DNA of 64,000 bases, taken from Rhizobium sp. CCGE531 (GTDB lineage Bacteria > Pseudomonadota > Alphaproteobacteria > Rhizobiales > Rhizobiaceae). The notes under the pieces were generated by a model. That model was not told the origin of the DNA. It made no database searches and saw nothing but the letters and a program-made list of their open reading frames with translations. Position numbers and translations under genes: made by a program. Within the stretch, counting starts at the first letter, position 1; each line of letters starts with the position of its first letter. The stretch is from assembly GCF_003627795.1 (NCBI RefSeq), contig NZ_CP032685.1, positions 682,001 through 746,000 of the forward strand, read 5' to 3'. Positions 27,358 through 36,352 of this stretch are shown one piece after another.

Positions 27358-28320
27358 TCAGTTTGAAAGCCGCTCACGGGGGATCAGCGCCAGATCTTCA
27401 AGGCGAGTGTTCGCCCCGTAGTTCTGTAAAAATATGCCAGGGTCTCCTATGTCCTTCGGTGCGCCCGTCGGGTCCGCTCGATCAAGAAGACCAATGTGAT
27501 AATCAATATCGACAAACCTCTTTAAATAGCTCAGTGGGTCCACTCCAGATATGCGCTGAAGCATTTCTGGCGAGAATTCCGTCGATATGATGGGCCTATC
27601 GTGCTCTATAAGGGGCCAAGCGCCGTCAAAAACCTTGGACTCTGCGCCCTCTACATCCACTTTAATGAAATCGATGCGCTTCTGGACAAGCTGATCCAGG
27701 CGAAAAACCGGCACCACCGTACAATAGGGACTGCTTAAAACAGCGGAGGTTTCCGGGAGCAAGCCGCCATTAGAACCTACATGCGTAGAGAAATAGGCAG
27801 CCCCTTCAGCGCTGGATAGCGCGACAGGCAGAAGCTTTACGTTGTCAATTCCATTTCGCTCGATGCTTAACAGTATTAAGCGACTATTTTCGGAATTCGG
27901 CTCTATCGCTGTTACGGAACCCGATGGTCCAACGAGCCTTGAGGACAACATCGTAAAAAATCCGATGTTTGCACCGATATCAACGACATGCATTCCTTCT
28001 TTGATTATTGACTTACAAAAGGCGGTAACATGCGGCTCATATATGCCGGAATGCAATATTGAAAGACCGACGGCCCTATCCGCATTATCTATCGCCAAGC
28101 TAAATGATCCGAGATCAGCGTAGAAAATATCCTCTGGTCCAAATCTGACAATGATAGGTGTGTTCAAGCTCTGGCGATCAAAAACACCTATAACAGAACG
28201 AATTTTTGAATAAGATAATTCTCCATCCGAAATGCCGTGTCTGCTGATATGATCTTTATGAGATGGAGGAATATCGTTCCCATACAGGAACTGACATATC
28301 GTTTCTAAATTTCCATCCAT
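27358..28320 (-). CDS. FkbM-family methyltransferase
   Basis: A 320-residue methyltransferase with HVVDIGANIGFFTMLSSR, AIEPNSENSRL and IDFIKVDVEGAESKVFDGA. ATG 28320 follows GGAGGATTGTTT. It is visibly richer in A/T than the kps genes. An N-terminal ~90 residues precede the catalytic fold; ICQFLYGNDI may be a remnant of a DUF4214-like module, but this is weak. It probably modifies a polysaccharide sugar. It lies downstream of the TPR-glycosyltransferase gene on the same strand (85 bases). Confidence 0.85.
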   Translation of the reverse strand: MDGNLETICQFLYGNDIPPSHKDHISRHGISDGELSYSKIRSVIGVFDRQSLNTPIIVRFGPEDIFYADLGSFSLAIDNADRAVGLSILHSGIYEPHVTAFCKSIIKEGMHVVDIGANIGFFTMLSSRLVGPSGSVTAIEPNSENSRLILLSIERNGIDNVKLLPVALSSAEGAAYFSTHVGSNGGLLPETSAVLSSPYCTVVPVFRLDQLVQKRIDFIKVDVEGAESKVFDGAWPLIEHDRPIISTEFSPEMLQRISGVDPLSYLKRFVDIDYHIGLLDRADPTGAPKDIGDPGIFLQNYGANTRLEDLALIPRERLSN

Positions 28321-28405
28321 AAACAATCCTCCATTCACTGCATTGATCTCGGGAATCGAGATGAAAAATATAGGCGGACCAGGCCGCCTGACGCGACGGC
28401 ATCGG

Positions 28406-30556
28406 TCAGTTTCGGCCTAGCTGCGATTGGAGCATGACTTTCTCCAGCAAACCCACCCGTTCCAGCGGATCCGCCCCGTTGCAATACGCAACGGCTGAGA
28501 GCCCGAGATGGCATGACCGATCGCCCGTATCGCCAAATCTGCCCCGCGTCAGCAGATTGACCGTAACTTTCCCGTGCGACCCGACGACGCCCTCAAACGA
28601 AATGTAAGCCCCCCGTTCGACGAGTTGGAAAGAGCACGTTTCTCCTCCGGCATCGGTGATAACGGCGATATTCTCGCTTTGAGCCGGACATCTCACCTCG
28701 AGGTAGATGCGCACGCTTTCGCCCTCGGCGAGCTCGCTATCGAACACAAGCCGGGAGCGGCGCTGGCTTGCCCAAACGCCCCAATCTTCCATAGCGAACC
28801 AGCCTGAGTCCCGCGCGGCGCGGAAGGTGAGGATCCGTCGGCCTTCGGCAGCGATGCGCAACAGTGCCGTGTCGCCACCTTCGATGATTGCGTTGCGAGG
28901 CAGGTGGCAATTCAAAAGCCCAGGCTGGTCTCCTAGGCCAACGCTCATGTCGATCGCCGTCGAGAACAGCTCGGAGCAGAACGCATCCCACGATTTGGGC
29001 ACGAAATTCTCTTTGATATCGCGCTGCCAATCAGCCAGATCGTTACGATCGGCAATGACCTGCTTGAAGACGTTGTAGCCATCCTCGACGTTGTAAGGAT
29101 TGATGTAACGCACGAAATGCCCTCCAACCTCGGGCATCGAGGTCGCGTTGGAGGCGATGCAGGGCTTGCCGTAGTTCAGGCTCTCGCCGATGGGCAGGCC
29201 AAAGCCTTCGGCAAAACTCGTGTAGGTCGTAAACAGAGAATGCCGGTATAGATATTCCAGTTCGTCGTCCGAGATGTCGTTGAAGATGTAGAGCCAGTCC
29301 CCGACATAGCCGTGGGCAGCCAGATGGTGGCGCAGTTCGTCGATCTGCCAACCCCATTTGCCCACCCATACGAGTTTCGGTGCTTTGTCGCCCAGTTCGC
29401 GGACCAGACGCTCCCATATGCGGATCTGGTACATATGGTTCTTGCGAACTTCGATCGTTGCAACGCAGAGGACATATTCCTCCTCTGCCATGCCGAGAAT
29501 GTTGGTATTGAGGATCCTGTTCTTCTTCTGTGTCTTGCGCAGCTCCGTGGCGAGCGGAATAGCCTTGACGGGCAGCTCGAAGTTGAGACGCTCCTTGAAA
29601 TAGGCCCTGATTTCGGATGCGACGAACTCTGAATTCGCCAGAACGAAATCGCAAACCGAGAATACGTCGATCAGCTGTTTTTGGAACTTGTCGACGGCAG
29701 CCTGCTGGACATATTCGGGATTCCGGATCTGGATGAGATCGTGAATGAATACGCAGAAACGCATGCCCTTTTCACGAAGCTTCCGCATGACGTCGTAATG
29801 CGGATAGATCCAGAACGCGCCCGCAACGACGAATATATCATCCTGCGTGGGCCAAACTTCGAAGCGCGCGTCGAACACGGCGGCAATTGCCTTATCGACC
29901 ATGCTGCGATCGACAATCGGGACGTCAAACTGGCGAACAAGCGTTGCAAGTGCCACCGGGCTCGCGGCGAGAATCCGATGGCGATCATACTCCGGTAGCA
30001 CCGGGATAACGCGGTAATCCTTGAAAAGACCGGACTCGATATGAAGGACCAGATTGGCAACGACGCGTTGAATTCCGCTCAGGCTCTTATTGTGCTGGGC
30101 ATATTCCATGAGGTCGGTGACGTCGAGCCAGATGGTCTTCACCGCCTTTTCGCCCTCGGCGCTGAAATCGGAGAAGACATCGCCAACGGCGCCTGCTGCC
30201 ACGAGTTCGATGACGGCATCGTGGTTGCCGGGGTTGCATTCCACCGAGCGTTTGTAGCTTTCGATTGCTTCGCCGGTGCGCCCCATGACCTTGAGCAGAT
30301 GCCCGCGCTGCAGGTGAATGTCGGAATCATCTGGGCTGAGCCCGAGGGCCCTCTGGTAGCGCTTGGCTGCCTCGCGATAGTCACCCGCTTCCTTGAGGCA
30401 GTTTCCCGCCTGAACCCAGATCCCTGTGTCCTCGGGATTGGCCTGCAGATGCTCATCATAGAAGTCGGCCGCTTTCTGCCACAGCCTCGAATCCCGCGCG
30501 ACGTCGGCCTCGCGGACGACGTTTCTCATTTCTTCCTTGCTACGAAACATGTTCAT
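28406..30556 (-). CDS. TPR-containing GT4-type glycosyltransferase with C-terminal beta domain
   Basis: About 716 residues in three parts. First, three TPR repeats at about 15-115 (WQKAADFYDEHLQANPED, YREAAKRYQRALGLSPDD, GEAIESYKRSVECNPGN). Second, a GT-B glycosyltransferase at about 140-540, with FCVFIHDLIQIRNPEYV and SFAEGFGLPIGESLNYGKP, the GT4 donor motif. Third, a beta-rich C-terminal region of about 150 residues (AARDSGWFAMEDWGVWAS, VRIYLEVRCPA) that may bind carbohydrate. ATG 30556 follows GGCGAGATTTC; the frame extends to 30649 without a better site. The TPRs suggest it docks in a synthesis complex. Confidence 0.85.
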   Translation of the reverse strand: MNMFRSKEEMRNVVREADVARDSRLWQKAADFYDEHLQANPEDTGIWVQAGNCLKEAGDYREAAKRYQRALGLSPDDSDIHLQRGHLLKVMGRTGEAIESYKRSVECNPGNHDAVIELVAAGAVGDVFSDFSAEGEKAVKTIWLDVTDLMEYAQHNKSLSGIQRVVANLVLHIESGLFKDYRVIPVLPEYDRHRILAASPVALATLVRQFDVPIVDRSMVDKAIAAVFDARFEVWPTQDDIFVVAGAFWIYPHYDVMRKLREKGMRFCVFIHDLIQIRNPEYVQQAAVDKFQKQLIDVFSVCDFVLANSEFVASEIRAYFKERLNFELPVKAIPLATELRKTQKKNRILNTNILGMAEEEYVLCVATIEVRKNHMYQIRIWERLVRELGDKAPKLVWVGKWGWQIDELRHHLAAHGYVGDWLYIFNDISDDELEYLYRHSLFTTYTSFAEGFGLPIGESLNYGKPCIASNATSMPEVGGHFVRYINPYNVEDGYNVFKQVIADRNDLADWQRDIKENFVPKSWDAFCSELFSTAIDMSVGLGDQPGLLNCHLPRNAIIEGGDTALLRIAAEGRRILTFRAARDSGWFAMEDWGVWASQRRSRLVFDSELAEGESVRIYLEVRCPAQSENIAVITDAGGETCSFQLVERGAYISFEGVVGSHGKVTVNLLTRGRFGDTGDRSCHLGLSAVAYCNGADPLERVGLLEKVMLQSQLGRN

Positions 30557-30711
30557 GAAATCTCGCCCGGTTTGTTTGGTGAGGTTGATCGTGGCGGATA
30601 AGGGGATTTCGGCGATGGTTCCTCGGCGCTCGCGACTCCACCGGTTCATGCCGGAGACGGATAGGTCGATCCCATTCGTCTCCGGCTGCTGAACCGCTCC
30701 TCACTCCATGA

Positions 30712-30731
30712 GCGGTCCAAAGGCGGACCGC
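30712..30731 (-). repeat. inverted repeat after the Hint gene
   Basis: GCGGTCC and GGACCGC flank a six-base loop 17 bases beyond the Hint-domain gene stop. There is no U-tract, so termination is uncertain. Confidence 0.3.
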
Positions 30732-30747
30732 CGCAAGGGGGTCTTCT

Positions 30748-32547
30748 TCAAGCGGCGCGGCGCCCCGCCACGTCCTTTTCCTCCGGCGCCACCCAGGGTT
30801 GGCCGGCTTCGACGTAGCCGGTCAGGCGCAGGATCACGTGACCCTTGCAATCGGCCCACAGCGTGGCCGGCAGCACGAGATGACCATCGGTCCAGGACCA
30901 GTTGCAACCTGCGGCGACCTCTTCGGGATGGACGCCGACGAGGTCGTTCAAGGCAACGTCACGATCGGTCTTGAGGCCATCGAAGATGCGCAGGCTCTCG
31001 AACCGCACGCCAAGCGCACGGACCTCCCGTCCGGGAGAGAAGGTCCGCGACACCAGGCTCGCCGTCTTGGCGGAGGCCGGGAAGATGAACCGGGCGAGGT
31101 CGCCGTCGATCTGCCCCTCCACACGTTTGCCGTCGACCAGCATATGCAGGTCCATATCCACAGCCCGGCTCCAGCCGAGTGCCTCGGCCCGCGCGATCAA
31201 CCGCTCGCGTATCGCCTCGACGAGGACCCCTCGATCGACGAAGGGGCGGGCATAACGGGTCAGGCTCTCGGTCACGCGCTGAGCGGCGTCGACCTCAACG
31301 AGGCGACCGTAAGCCTTGCCGAAGAAGGCACGGTTGCCCACTTCCATATAGCTCTCGCAGCCCAGGCCCTCGGCCATGAGCACATCATGGCTTTCCAGCT
31401 CCACGTGCCAATAAGTGACCTCGGCCCACTCCTCGCGGACGATCGTCGCGCCGTTGGCCAGTTCGCCGACCGGCACGAACACTTCGCCCATCAGGTCCAC
31501 GCACACCGCATGGCCGCCGGACAGCAGCAGATCGCGAGCAGGCAAGTTGTCGCCGAAGGCGCCGGCACGAACCCGGATCGGCCACTCGTTGCGCACCGGC
31601 TGCTCAAGCCGCTTGTTGCCGATCCAGATGATCGGACGGGTTTCGCCGGTCGCCGTGATCGCCAAGTCGCCGACCTTCAGATCTTCCACGGCGACTTCAC
31701 CGCGTACGGTAAGAATGTGCGTCCCAGAGACGAAGCAGGGTGTCGCCACGGGAGTAATGTCTACCGCCGCACCATTTGCGCTGATTGTCAGCGGACCTGC
31801 CTGGCCTACTACAAAGGAGCCGGTCGGGAAACTGGTGCCGGCGACGCTGACATTTCCGAGCGGGTTGTTGTTGCTGTCGAAAAGATTGATTGTCTGGGTG
31901 CCGCCGCTCGAGGTGATGGTGTAGTGATCGACCGACCCGGCCAACCCCTGGAATTCAATCTTGTCCGTCGCGGCATCGAAGCTATTGATGGTCGTGGACG
32001 AAAGGTCGAGAACCGCACCGCCGGCGTTCGCGATAAAGGTGCCACCGCCATCTCCGAAGTTGATGGTCGTGCCGTTCAGCGCGCTCAACACGGCCGTCCC
32101 ATTGGCGAACGTGCCACCATTCTCGAGATCGACATTCAAGCCGCTCAGCGCTCCGCCGAGCGACCCGCCGGCAGCGGTGGCGGTGCCACCGTCAACGACC
32201 AGGTTCATGTTGCTCAGCAAGCTAATGCCCGAATTGATGGTAGCGTTGCCGCCCACATAGACGGTGGACGTGCCTAATAGCGCGGCGGCAATGTTGACGG
32301 TTGCCGTCGCGCCGGGGGCCACCACGTAATCGGTGTTCCCGAGAAGCGAGGCGATAGACAGCGAGCTGGTGCCGTTAACCGGTGTCGCAACATTGCCTGG
32401 CGTGATATTGCTTACAACTGTTGTCGTAAGGTCCGGGTTGGTGATGGTGAGGTCATAATTTGCACCCACCCCAAGCACGCCCGGGTCGTAGACCAGATTA
32501 TAATCTACACCACTCGTAGTGATGGCATGATAATTGCCTTCCGCCAT
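30748..32547 (-). CDS. Hint (hedgehog/intein-type) domain protein with repetitive N-terminal region
   Basis: A 599-residue protein. The N-terminal ~265 residues are low-complexity, rich in G, T, N, S, A and V, with repeating beta-type units (STVYVGGNATINSG, LNVDLENGGTFANG, TTINFGDGGGTFIANAG), as in secreted adhesin or RTX-like passengers. No signal peptide is seen. Cys271 begins a Hint_2 domain: CFVSGTHILTVRGEVAVEDL, KVGDLAITATGETRPIIWIG, LLLSGGHAVCVD. The rest to 599 is a Hint-associated region. Hint domains perform self-cleavage or splicing; whether this one does is unknown. GGAGCAAGAAAC precedes ATG. Confidence 0.82.
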   Translation of the reverse strand: MAEGNYHAITTSGVDYNLVYDPGVLGVGANYDLTITNPDLTTTVVSNITPGNVATPVNGTSSLSIASLLGNTDYVVAPGATATVNIAAALLGTSTVYVGGNATINSGISLLSNMNLVVDGGTATAAGGSLGGALSGLNVDLENGGTFANGTAVLSALNGTTINFGDGGGTFIANAGGAVLDLSSTTINSFDAATDKIEFQGLAGSVDHYTITSSGGTQTINLFDSNNNPLGNVSVAGTSFPTGSFVVGQAGPLTISANGAAVDITPVATPCFVSGTHILTVRGEVAVEDLKVGDLAITATGETRPIIWIGNKRLEQPVRNEWPIRVRAGAFGDNLPARDLLLSGGHAVCVDLMGEVFVPVGELANGATIVREEWAEVTYWHVELESHDVLMAEGLGCESYMEVGNRAFFGKAYGRLVEVDAAQRVTESLTRYARPFVDRGVLVEAIRERLIARAEALGWSRAVDMDLHMLVDGKRVEGQIDGDLARFIFPASAKTASLVSRTFSPGREVRALGVRFESLRIFDGLKTDRDVALNDLVGVHPEEVAAGCNWSWTDGHLVLPATLWADCKGHVILRLTGYVEAGQPWVAPEEKDVAGRRAA

Positions 32548-32743
32548 GTTTCTTGCTCCGTTAAAATAAACGAGTTTAGAACTAGTCTATGCTCACCCTC
32601 ATCGCGTGGGACGATGGAGCTTCGGTTCGCCCTCCGCACATCTCGTTCCCAACGCCGTAACGCGAGCAACTTCAGAGCATGCAAAGACCACCGGCAGTGT
32701 TGTCCAGGCAATCCCGCACCTGCCACACCGATCCCGTCACAAC

Positions 32744-32827
32744 AGTATAAAACGCGACAAAAACTCTATAATCATAGTCTAATAGAGATATTTTTTTATT
32801 TTCTGCGGAGCGTAGTTGACTTTTCAG
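32744..32827 (+). repeat. repeated intergenic element, copy B
   Basis: AGTATAAAACGCGACAA, TATAAT and TTGACTTTTCAG (from 32816) in the same order and spacing as at 25068-25152. It lies between the first Hint gene and the transposase remnant. The rest of the 32548-32945 gap shows nothing supportable. Confidence 0.5.
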
Positions 32828-32945
32828 AGCGGAATCCGATCACGCTGCGTCACAGTATGGGGCTGCGAAATAGTTACGGCATTCGTCTGGGATGGAGAGT
32901 TGGAGTATTCGCCCGATTGTTGTCCAGAGGCTCGCGATGAATCGT

Positions 32946-33471
32946 TCGGTTTGAAATCGGGTTATACAGCGCGAGGTACTCTAGCTTCGCACCAATGCTC
33001 TCGATCATTTCGCGAACACTGAGGCCTTTGTCGCTGGAGAGATTGTCCATAACGACCACGTCACCGGTGCGCAGCTCGGGCAGCGGCACCTTAGACGTAA
33101 GTCTCGAACGAAAGGAAGTTGATGGGCCTGTCGATGACGAAGGGGGCGATGAAGCCGCGCACCGTCAGAGCGCCCACGAAGTTTGTCGTTTTCCAGTGAT
33201 GGGATGGACGCCCCCTGACGCATCGATGTGCCAAAGTGGTGGCGTTGAGAACTCCTGAAGGAAGGCGTCCATGACAAAAGTTAGCACGATTGGCTTGGAT
33301 TCGGCCAAAAACATCTTCCAGGCCCACGGTGCAAATGCAGCCGGTGCAATCATCTTTCGCAGGAAACTGCGGCGACCAAATCCGGCACTCTTCGCTACCC
33401 AGCTTCCACGCGTAGCGGCGATGGAGGGAGAAATCCGCGTATTTTGATGCCAACTGACGGCTCTCAACCAA
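32946..33471 (-). pseudogene. IS630-like transposase remnant
   Basis: The minus strand carries typical IS630 DDE-transposase blocks split over different frames: HHWKTTNFVGALTVRGFIAP, FVIDRPINFLSFETYV, then, after a frame change, LPELRTGDVVVMDNLSSDKG and VREMIESIGAKLEYLALYNPISN. The DN of VVMDNLSSDKG is the second catalytic Asp block. Reading is broken by at least two frameshifts and the C-terminal NPIE block is lost. No terminal inverted repeats are recognisable, so it cannot move by itself. It sits between the two Hint genes. Confidence 0.8.
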
Positions 33472-33543
33472 AGCTCGCTCGTTGATCCGACCCGCATCGA
33501 GTAAATGGGCGAAACAGCATCGTCTTGTCGCGCTATTCTTCTG

Positions 33544-34734
33544 TCAGGATGCTTCGGCCTCCCGAACGCGATAGCCCATGTCCTCCGCCCGCCTTTCAAT
33601 AGACATGCGGGCTTGCTGGAGCACCTTGCCGGCATAGACCGGCGGATAGCACCAGTCATTCCAGGTGCGCGTCGCCGTGCTTGCAAAGGAACCGAACCGC
33701 AATACGCCGGGCTCGAGAAAGGACATACGACCACCGAGAGCAAGATAGGTCTCTGTCTGTGCGCCTTCGGCAAGAATGATCGAATGCTGTTCGAGCTCGA
33801 TATGGTAATACTCGAACGGCACCAGCGTCGCCTCCTGGGTGATCGTCGTACCGTTGAGGAGGAACTTTGCTGGAATCAGCGATTCCTCCAGAAACATGCA
33901 ACGGTCCGGCGAAACGTAAAGATCCCGGGAGGGGACGTTTTCGGCAAGGGCGCCTGCCTGTATGCGAACCGGAAGGGTATCGCGTGGTTTGTCGATCGCC
34001 TTCGGATCGATCCGACGCCGTCCGACCCATCTAATTTCCGCAACGCCCTTGTGGGTGACCACAAGATCGCCGACCCGCAAATCCTCGACCGGCACATCTC
34101 CCTCCGGTGTGCGGATGAGCGTGCCGCGCAGGAAGCAGCTCGTAAACGTCAGTGTGTCGGTGTTCGGATCGTAGGTGTAGGTGACACCGGCCGGTATGGT
34201 ATAGGAGCCGAATGGTATCGCGTTCAACAGACCGCCGAAGAAGGTGACGGTATTGCCGGATTGAGAGACAACGTTCGAGCCTACCACCTCGATCCTGTCT
34301 CCCGATTGAACGTTCATGACGTTCGGCGGGGTCGAGAGGTTCAAGCTGACGCTGCCGGGGTTGTACGCGAACAGCCCGCTACCGTTTGCATTGGCAAAAT
34401 CTACGGTAACACCGTTCAAAAGATCGACAGTAAGCAGGCCTGAATCCACCGTAATACTCGAATTGGCGCCTATTGCATAAGTATAGGTCGAAGCGGCCCC
34501 GACGTTTGCGAGGCCGGCATCGATGGTCACATTCGCACCGTTGATCGCCCCGATCGTCGTATTTGAAGCCGCGCCGATACCGACGACACTGCTTATATCG
34601 ACGTTCACGCCATCAACGATCACCGTACCGTTGGCAACCAGATTGAGCTGTATGGTGTCCGAGGGAGTGCCGGCGTTGCTACTATCAATCGTGGTCGTGC
34701 CGTTGTTGATTAGGTTGATGCCAATCAAAGCCAT
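33544..34734 (-). CDS. Hint domain protein (second copy, shorter passenger)
   Basis: A 396-residue protein with a ~195-residue N-terminal passenger of short beta repeats (NNGTTTIDSSNAG, NTTIGAINGANVTID, SSITVDSGLLTVDLLNG). Cys200 then starts a Hint_2 domain: CFLRGTLIRTPEGDVPVEDL, RVGDLVVTHKGVAEIRWVGR, LYVSPDRCMFLEESLIPAKF. It has the same layout as the 599-residue protein but a shorter passenger and C-terminus, so they are paralogues separated by an insertion-sequence remnant. ATG follows GGAGAGGATAATAAC, a strong site. No signal peptide is evident. Function is unknown. Confidence 0.85.
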   Translation of the reverse strand: MALIGINLINNGTTTIDSSNAGTPSDTIQLNLVANGTVIVDGVNVDISSVVGIGAASNTTIGAINGANVTIDAGLANVGAASTYTYAIGANSSITVDSGLLTVDLLNGVTVDFANANGSGLFAYNPGSVSLNLSTPPNVMNVQSGDRIEVVGSNVVSQSGNTVTFFGGLLNAIPFGSYTIPAGVTYTYDPNTDTLTFTSCFLRGTLIRTPEGDVPVEDLRVGDLVVTHKGVAEIRWVGRRRIDPKAIDKPRDTLPVRIQAGALAENVPSRDLYVSPDRCMFLEESLIPAKFLLNGTTITQEATLVPFEYYHIELEQHSIILAEGAQTETYLALGGRMSFLEPGVLRFGSFASTATRTWNDWCYPPVYAGKVLQQARMSIERRAEDMGYRVREAEAS

Positions 34735-34788
34735 GTTATTATCCTCTCCAATAGATTAACATGTTGTCTTTCAAGGCAAAATTTACAG

Positions 34789-35484
34789 TCAGAACTTATA
34801 GTTCAGACCGACCCGAACGGCATGGAAATCAAGGCTGGCTTTGGAGTTGAGGGCATCCCCGCCCACGTTGCTGCTGCCGAAATCGACATACTGATATTCG
34901 AGTTTAGCAGTCACATGATCGGTGAAGGCATGTTCGACACCGGCACCCACCGTCCAACCGGCCTTGGTCTTGTCGTCGTCGAAACTGCCGACGCCGGCGA
35001 CGGAGCCCTTGTAGTTGACATGACCATAGGCAAGGCCGCCGGTGCCATAAAACAAGGTGTTATCGTAAGAATAACCAATGCGTGGACGGAGCGTGCCGTA
35101 CCAATCGATCTTCGAAGAGGCGCTCGCCACATCGCTTCTGAAAGAGTCGCTGATATCAGCACCCTGAAAATCGGCTTCGAGGCCGATCACCCAATTGGGG
35201 TCGAACTGATAATTGTAGCCGATCTGGCCGCCCCCAAGGAAGCCGGAGCTTTCAAGCTTCCCAAATTTACCTAGATAGCTCCCGAAGGAATGAAATCCGA
35301 CCGTGTCGTTGCCGCCGAAGGCGCCGCCTGCGTTCACACCGACATAAAAGCCGGTCCACGAAAACACCGGTGCTGTTTCCACCGGAGCCTGCGGCGGAGT
35401 TGAGACTGAGAGGTCGGCCGCATAACCCACACTTGCCGCAACCGCCGCCAGCAGGAAAGCGGTAGATCCCAAAAACTTGCGCAT
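34789..35484 (-). CDS. Omp25/RopB-like outer-membrane beta-barrel protein
   Basis: A 231-residue protein with a signal peptide (about 1-22, ending SVGYA-ADL), then WTGFYVGVNAGGAFGGND, the classic start of Omp25/31-type barrels, and alternating strands to the C-terminal VGLNYKF with terminal Phe for BAM recognition. It is a surface porin-like or structural protein of the outer membrane. ATG 35484 follows GAGGAGAATTTTCGA. Its position next to Hint and polysaccharide genes may reflect a shared surface role, but such proteins are common in rhizobia. Confidence 0.88.
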   Translation of the reverse strand: MRKFLGSTAFLLAAVAASVGYAADLSVSTPPQAPVETAPVFSWTGFYVGVNAGGAFGGNDTVGFHSFGSYLGKFGKLESSGFLGGGQIGYNYQFDPNWVIGLEADFQGADISDSFRSDVASASSKIDWYGTLRPRIGYSYDNTLFYGTGGLAYGHVNYKGSVAGVGSFDDDKTKAGWTVGAGVEHAFTDHVTAKLEYQYVDFGSSNVGGDALNSKASLDFHAVRVGLNYKF

Positions 35485-36352
35485 TCGAAAATTCTCCTCG
35501 AAGGGATTCACGAGATTTAACAACATGTAACTTGTGAAAGTTCACGTCGACGCCATAATATAGACGTGTTTATAGCTGTAAATACGCCATCACTAATATA
35601 TATTTCTGCAATACATGCATTATTTGTACCGGATTGTCGCAATATGTATTGAATTGTGACTTCATTTTTACTTGGAAGCCGCAGCTAATCCGTTTTGAAC
35701 CCTGTTGACCTCAACGATGAGGAATCGATTTCACATCGCGTCGTTCCAGCATCCCGGAATAAGTATGCGATAGTTCGCGACATCCTTCTCGATCAGAGAA
35801 AGCCGATAGTTTGCGAGGACTTAGGGATGGCGCAATCCGATGCTCGCGGTCGCTTTCGATATAGACGGGCGCTGGACTAATCTGCAGGTTTTTGCCGCTA
35901 CTGCAGATACCGATCCGCTGCAGTGGGAGGCTCGACGGGGCGGACCCTTGAAGGTACGTCGAGCCTCCCCAACTTCCCTCCGCGCCGTTCGTCATCTTCA
36001 CAGAGGATTCAGCAAAGATCACCGCCGAGCAATCCTGGCGCGCATCAAGCTGCATCATGCGACATCGGCCGGGCGCTGTGACATTGCGAAACAAACAAGC
36101 ATCCAGGTGTTAGGCTGTTGCTTACTCTAATGTCGGCTTTCCAAAGTCAGGCGCAATTGGACCTCTCGCGTCGCTTCCGGTATGGACGATACGGCAATGG
36201 CGGGCGACATCTTTGCAACTGTCGCAACCGCCAAATTGCGATGGTCGGGAGGTTCGGTCGCCTGCGTCAAGCGTCTGCCGGACCTCCTCGTATTCTCGAT
36301 GCTGATAAATGGGCACGTAATTTGGCTGAAAGACAGCGGCCCGCCCTTCGTT
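35485..36352. other. 868-base AT-rich intergenic region
   Basis: It contains the promoter side of the barrel gene (AT-rich 35530-35680) and a perfect hairpin at 35925-35969. Open frames on both strands (for example 35711-36094 and 35840-36130) show no recognisable motif, start site or codon pattern. I see no gene here. Confidence 0.5.
35925..35969. repeat. perfect 13-bp inverted repeat
   Basis: GGGAGGCTCGACG pairs with CGTCGAGCCTCCC across a 19-base loop containing GGACCCTTGAAGGT. There is no U-tract on either strand. It may be part of a small RNA or an old mobile-element end. Confidence 0.5.
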
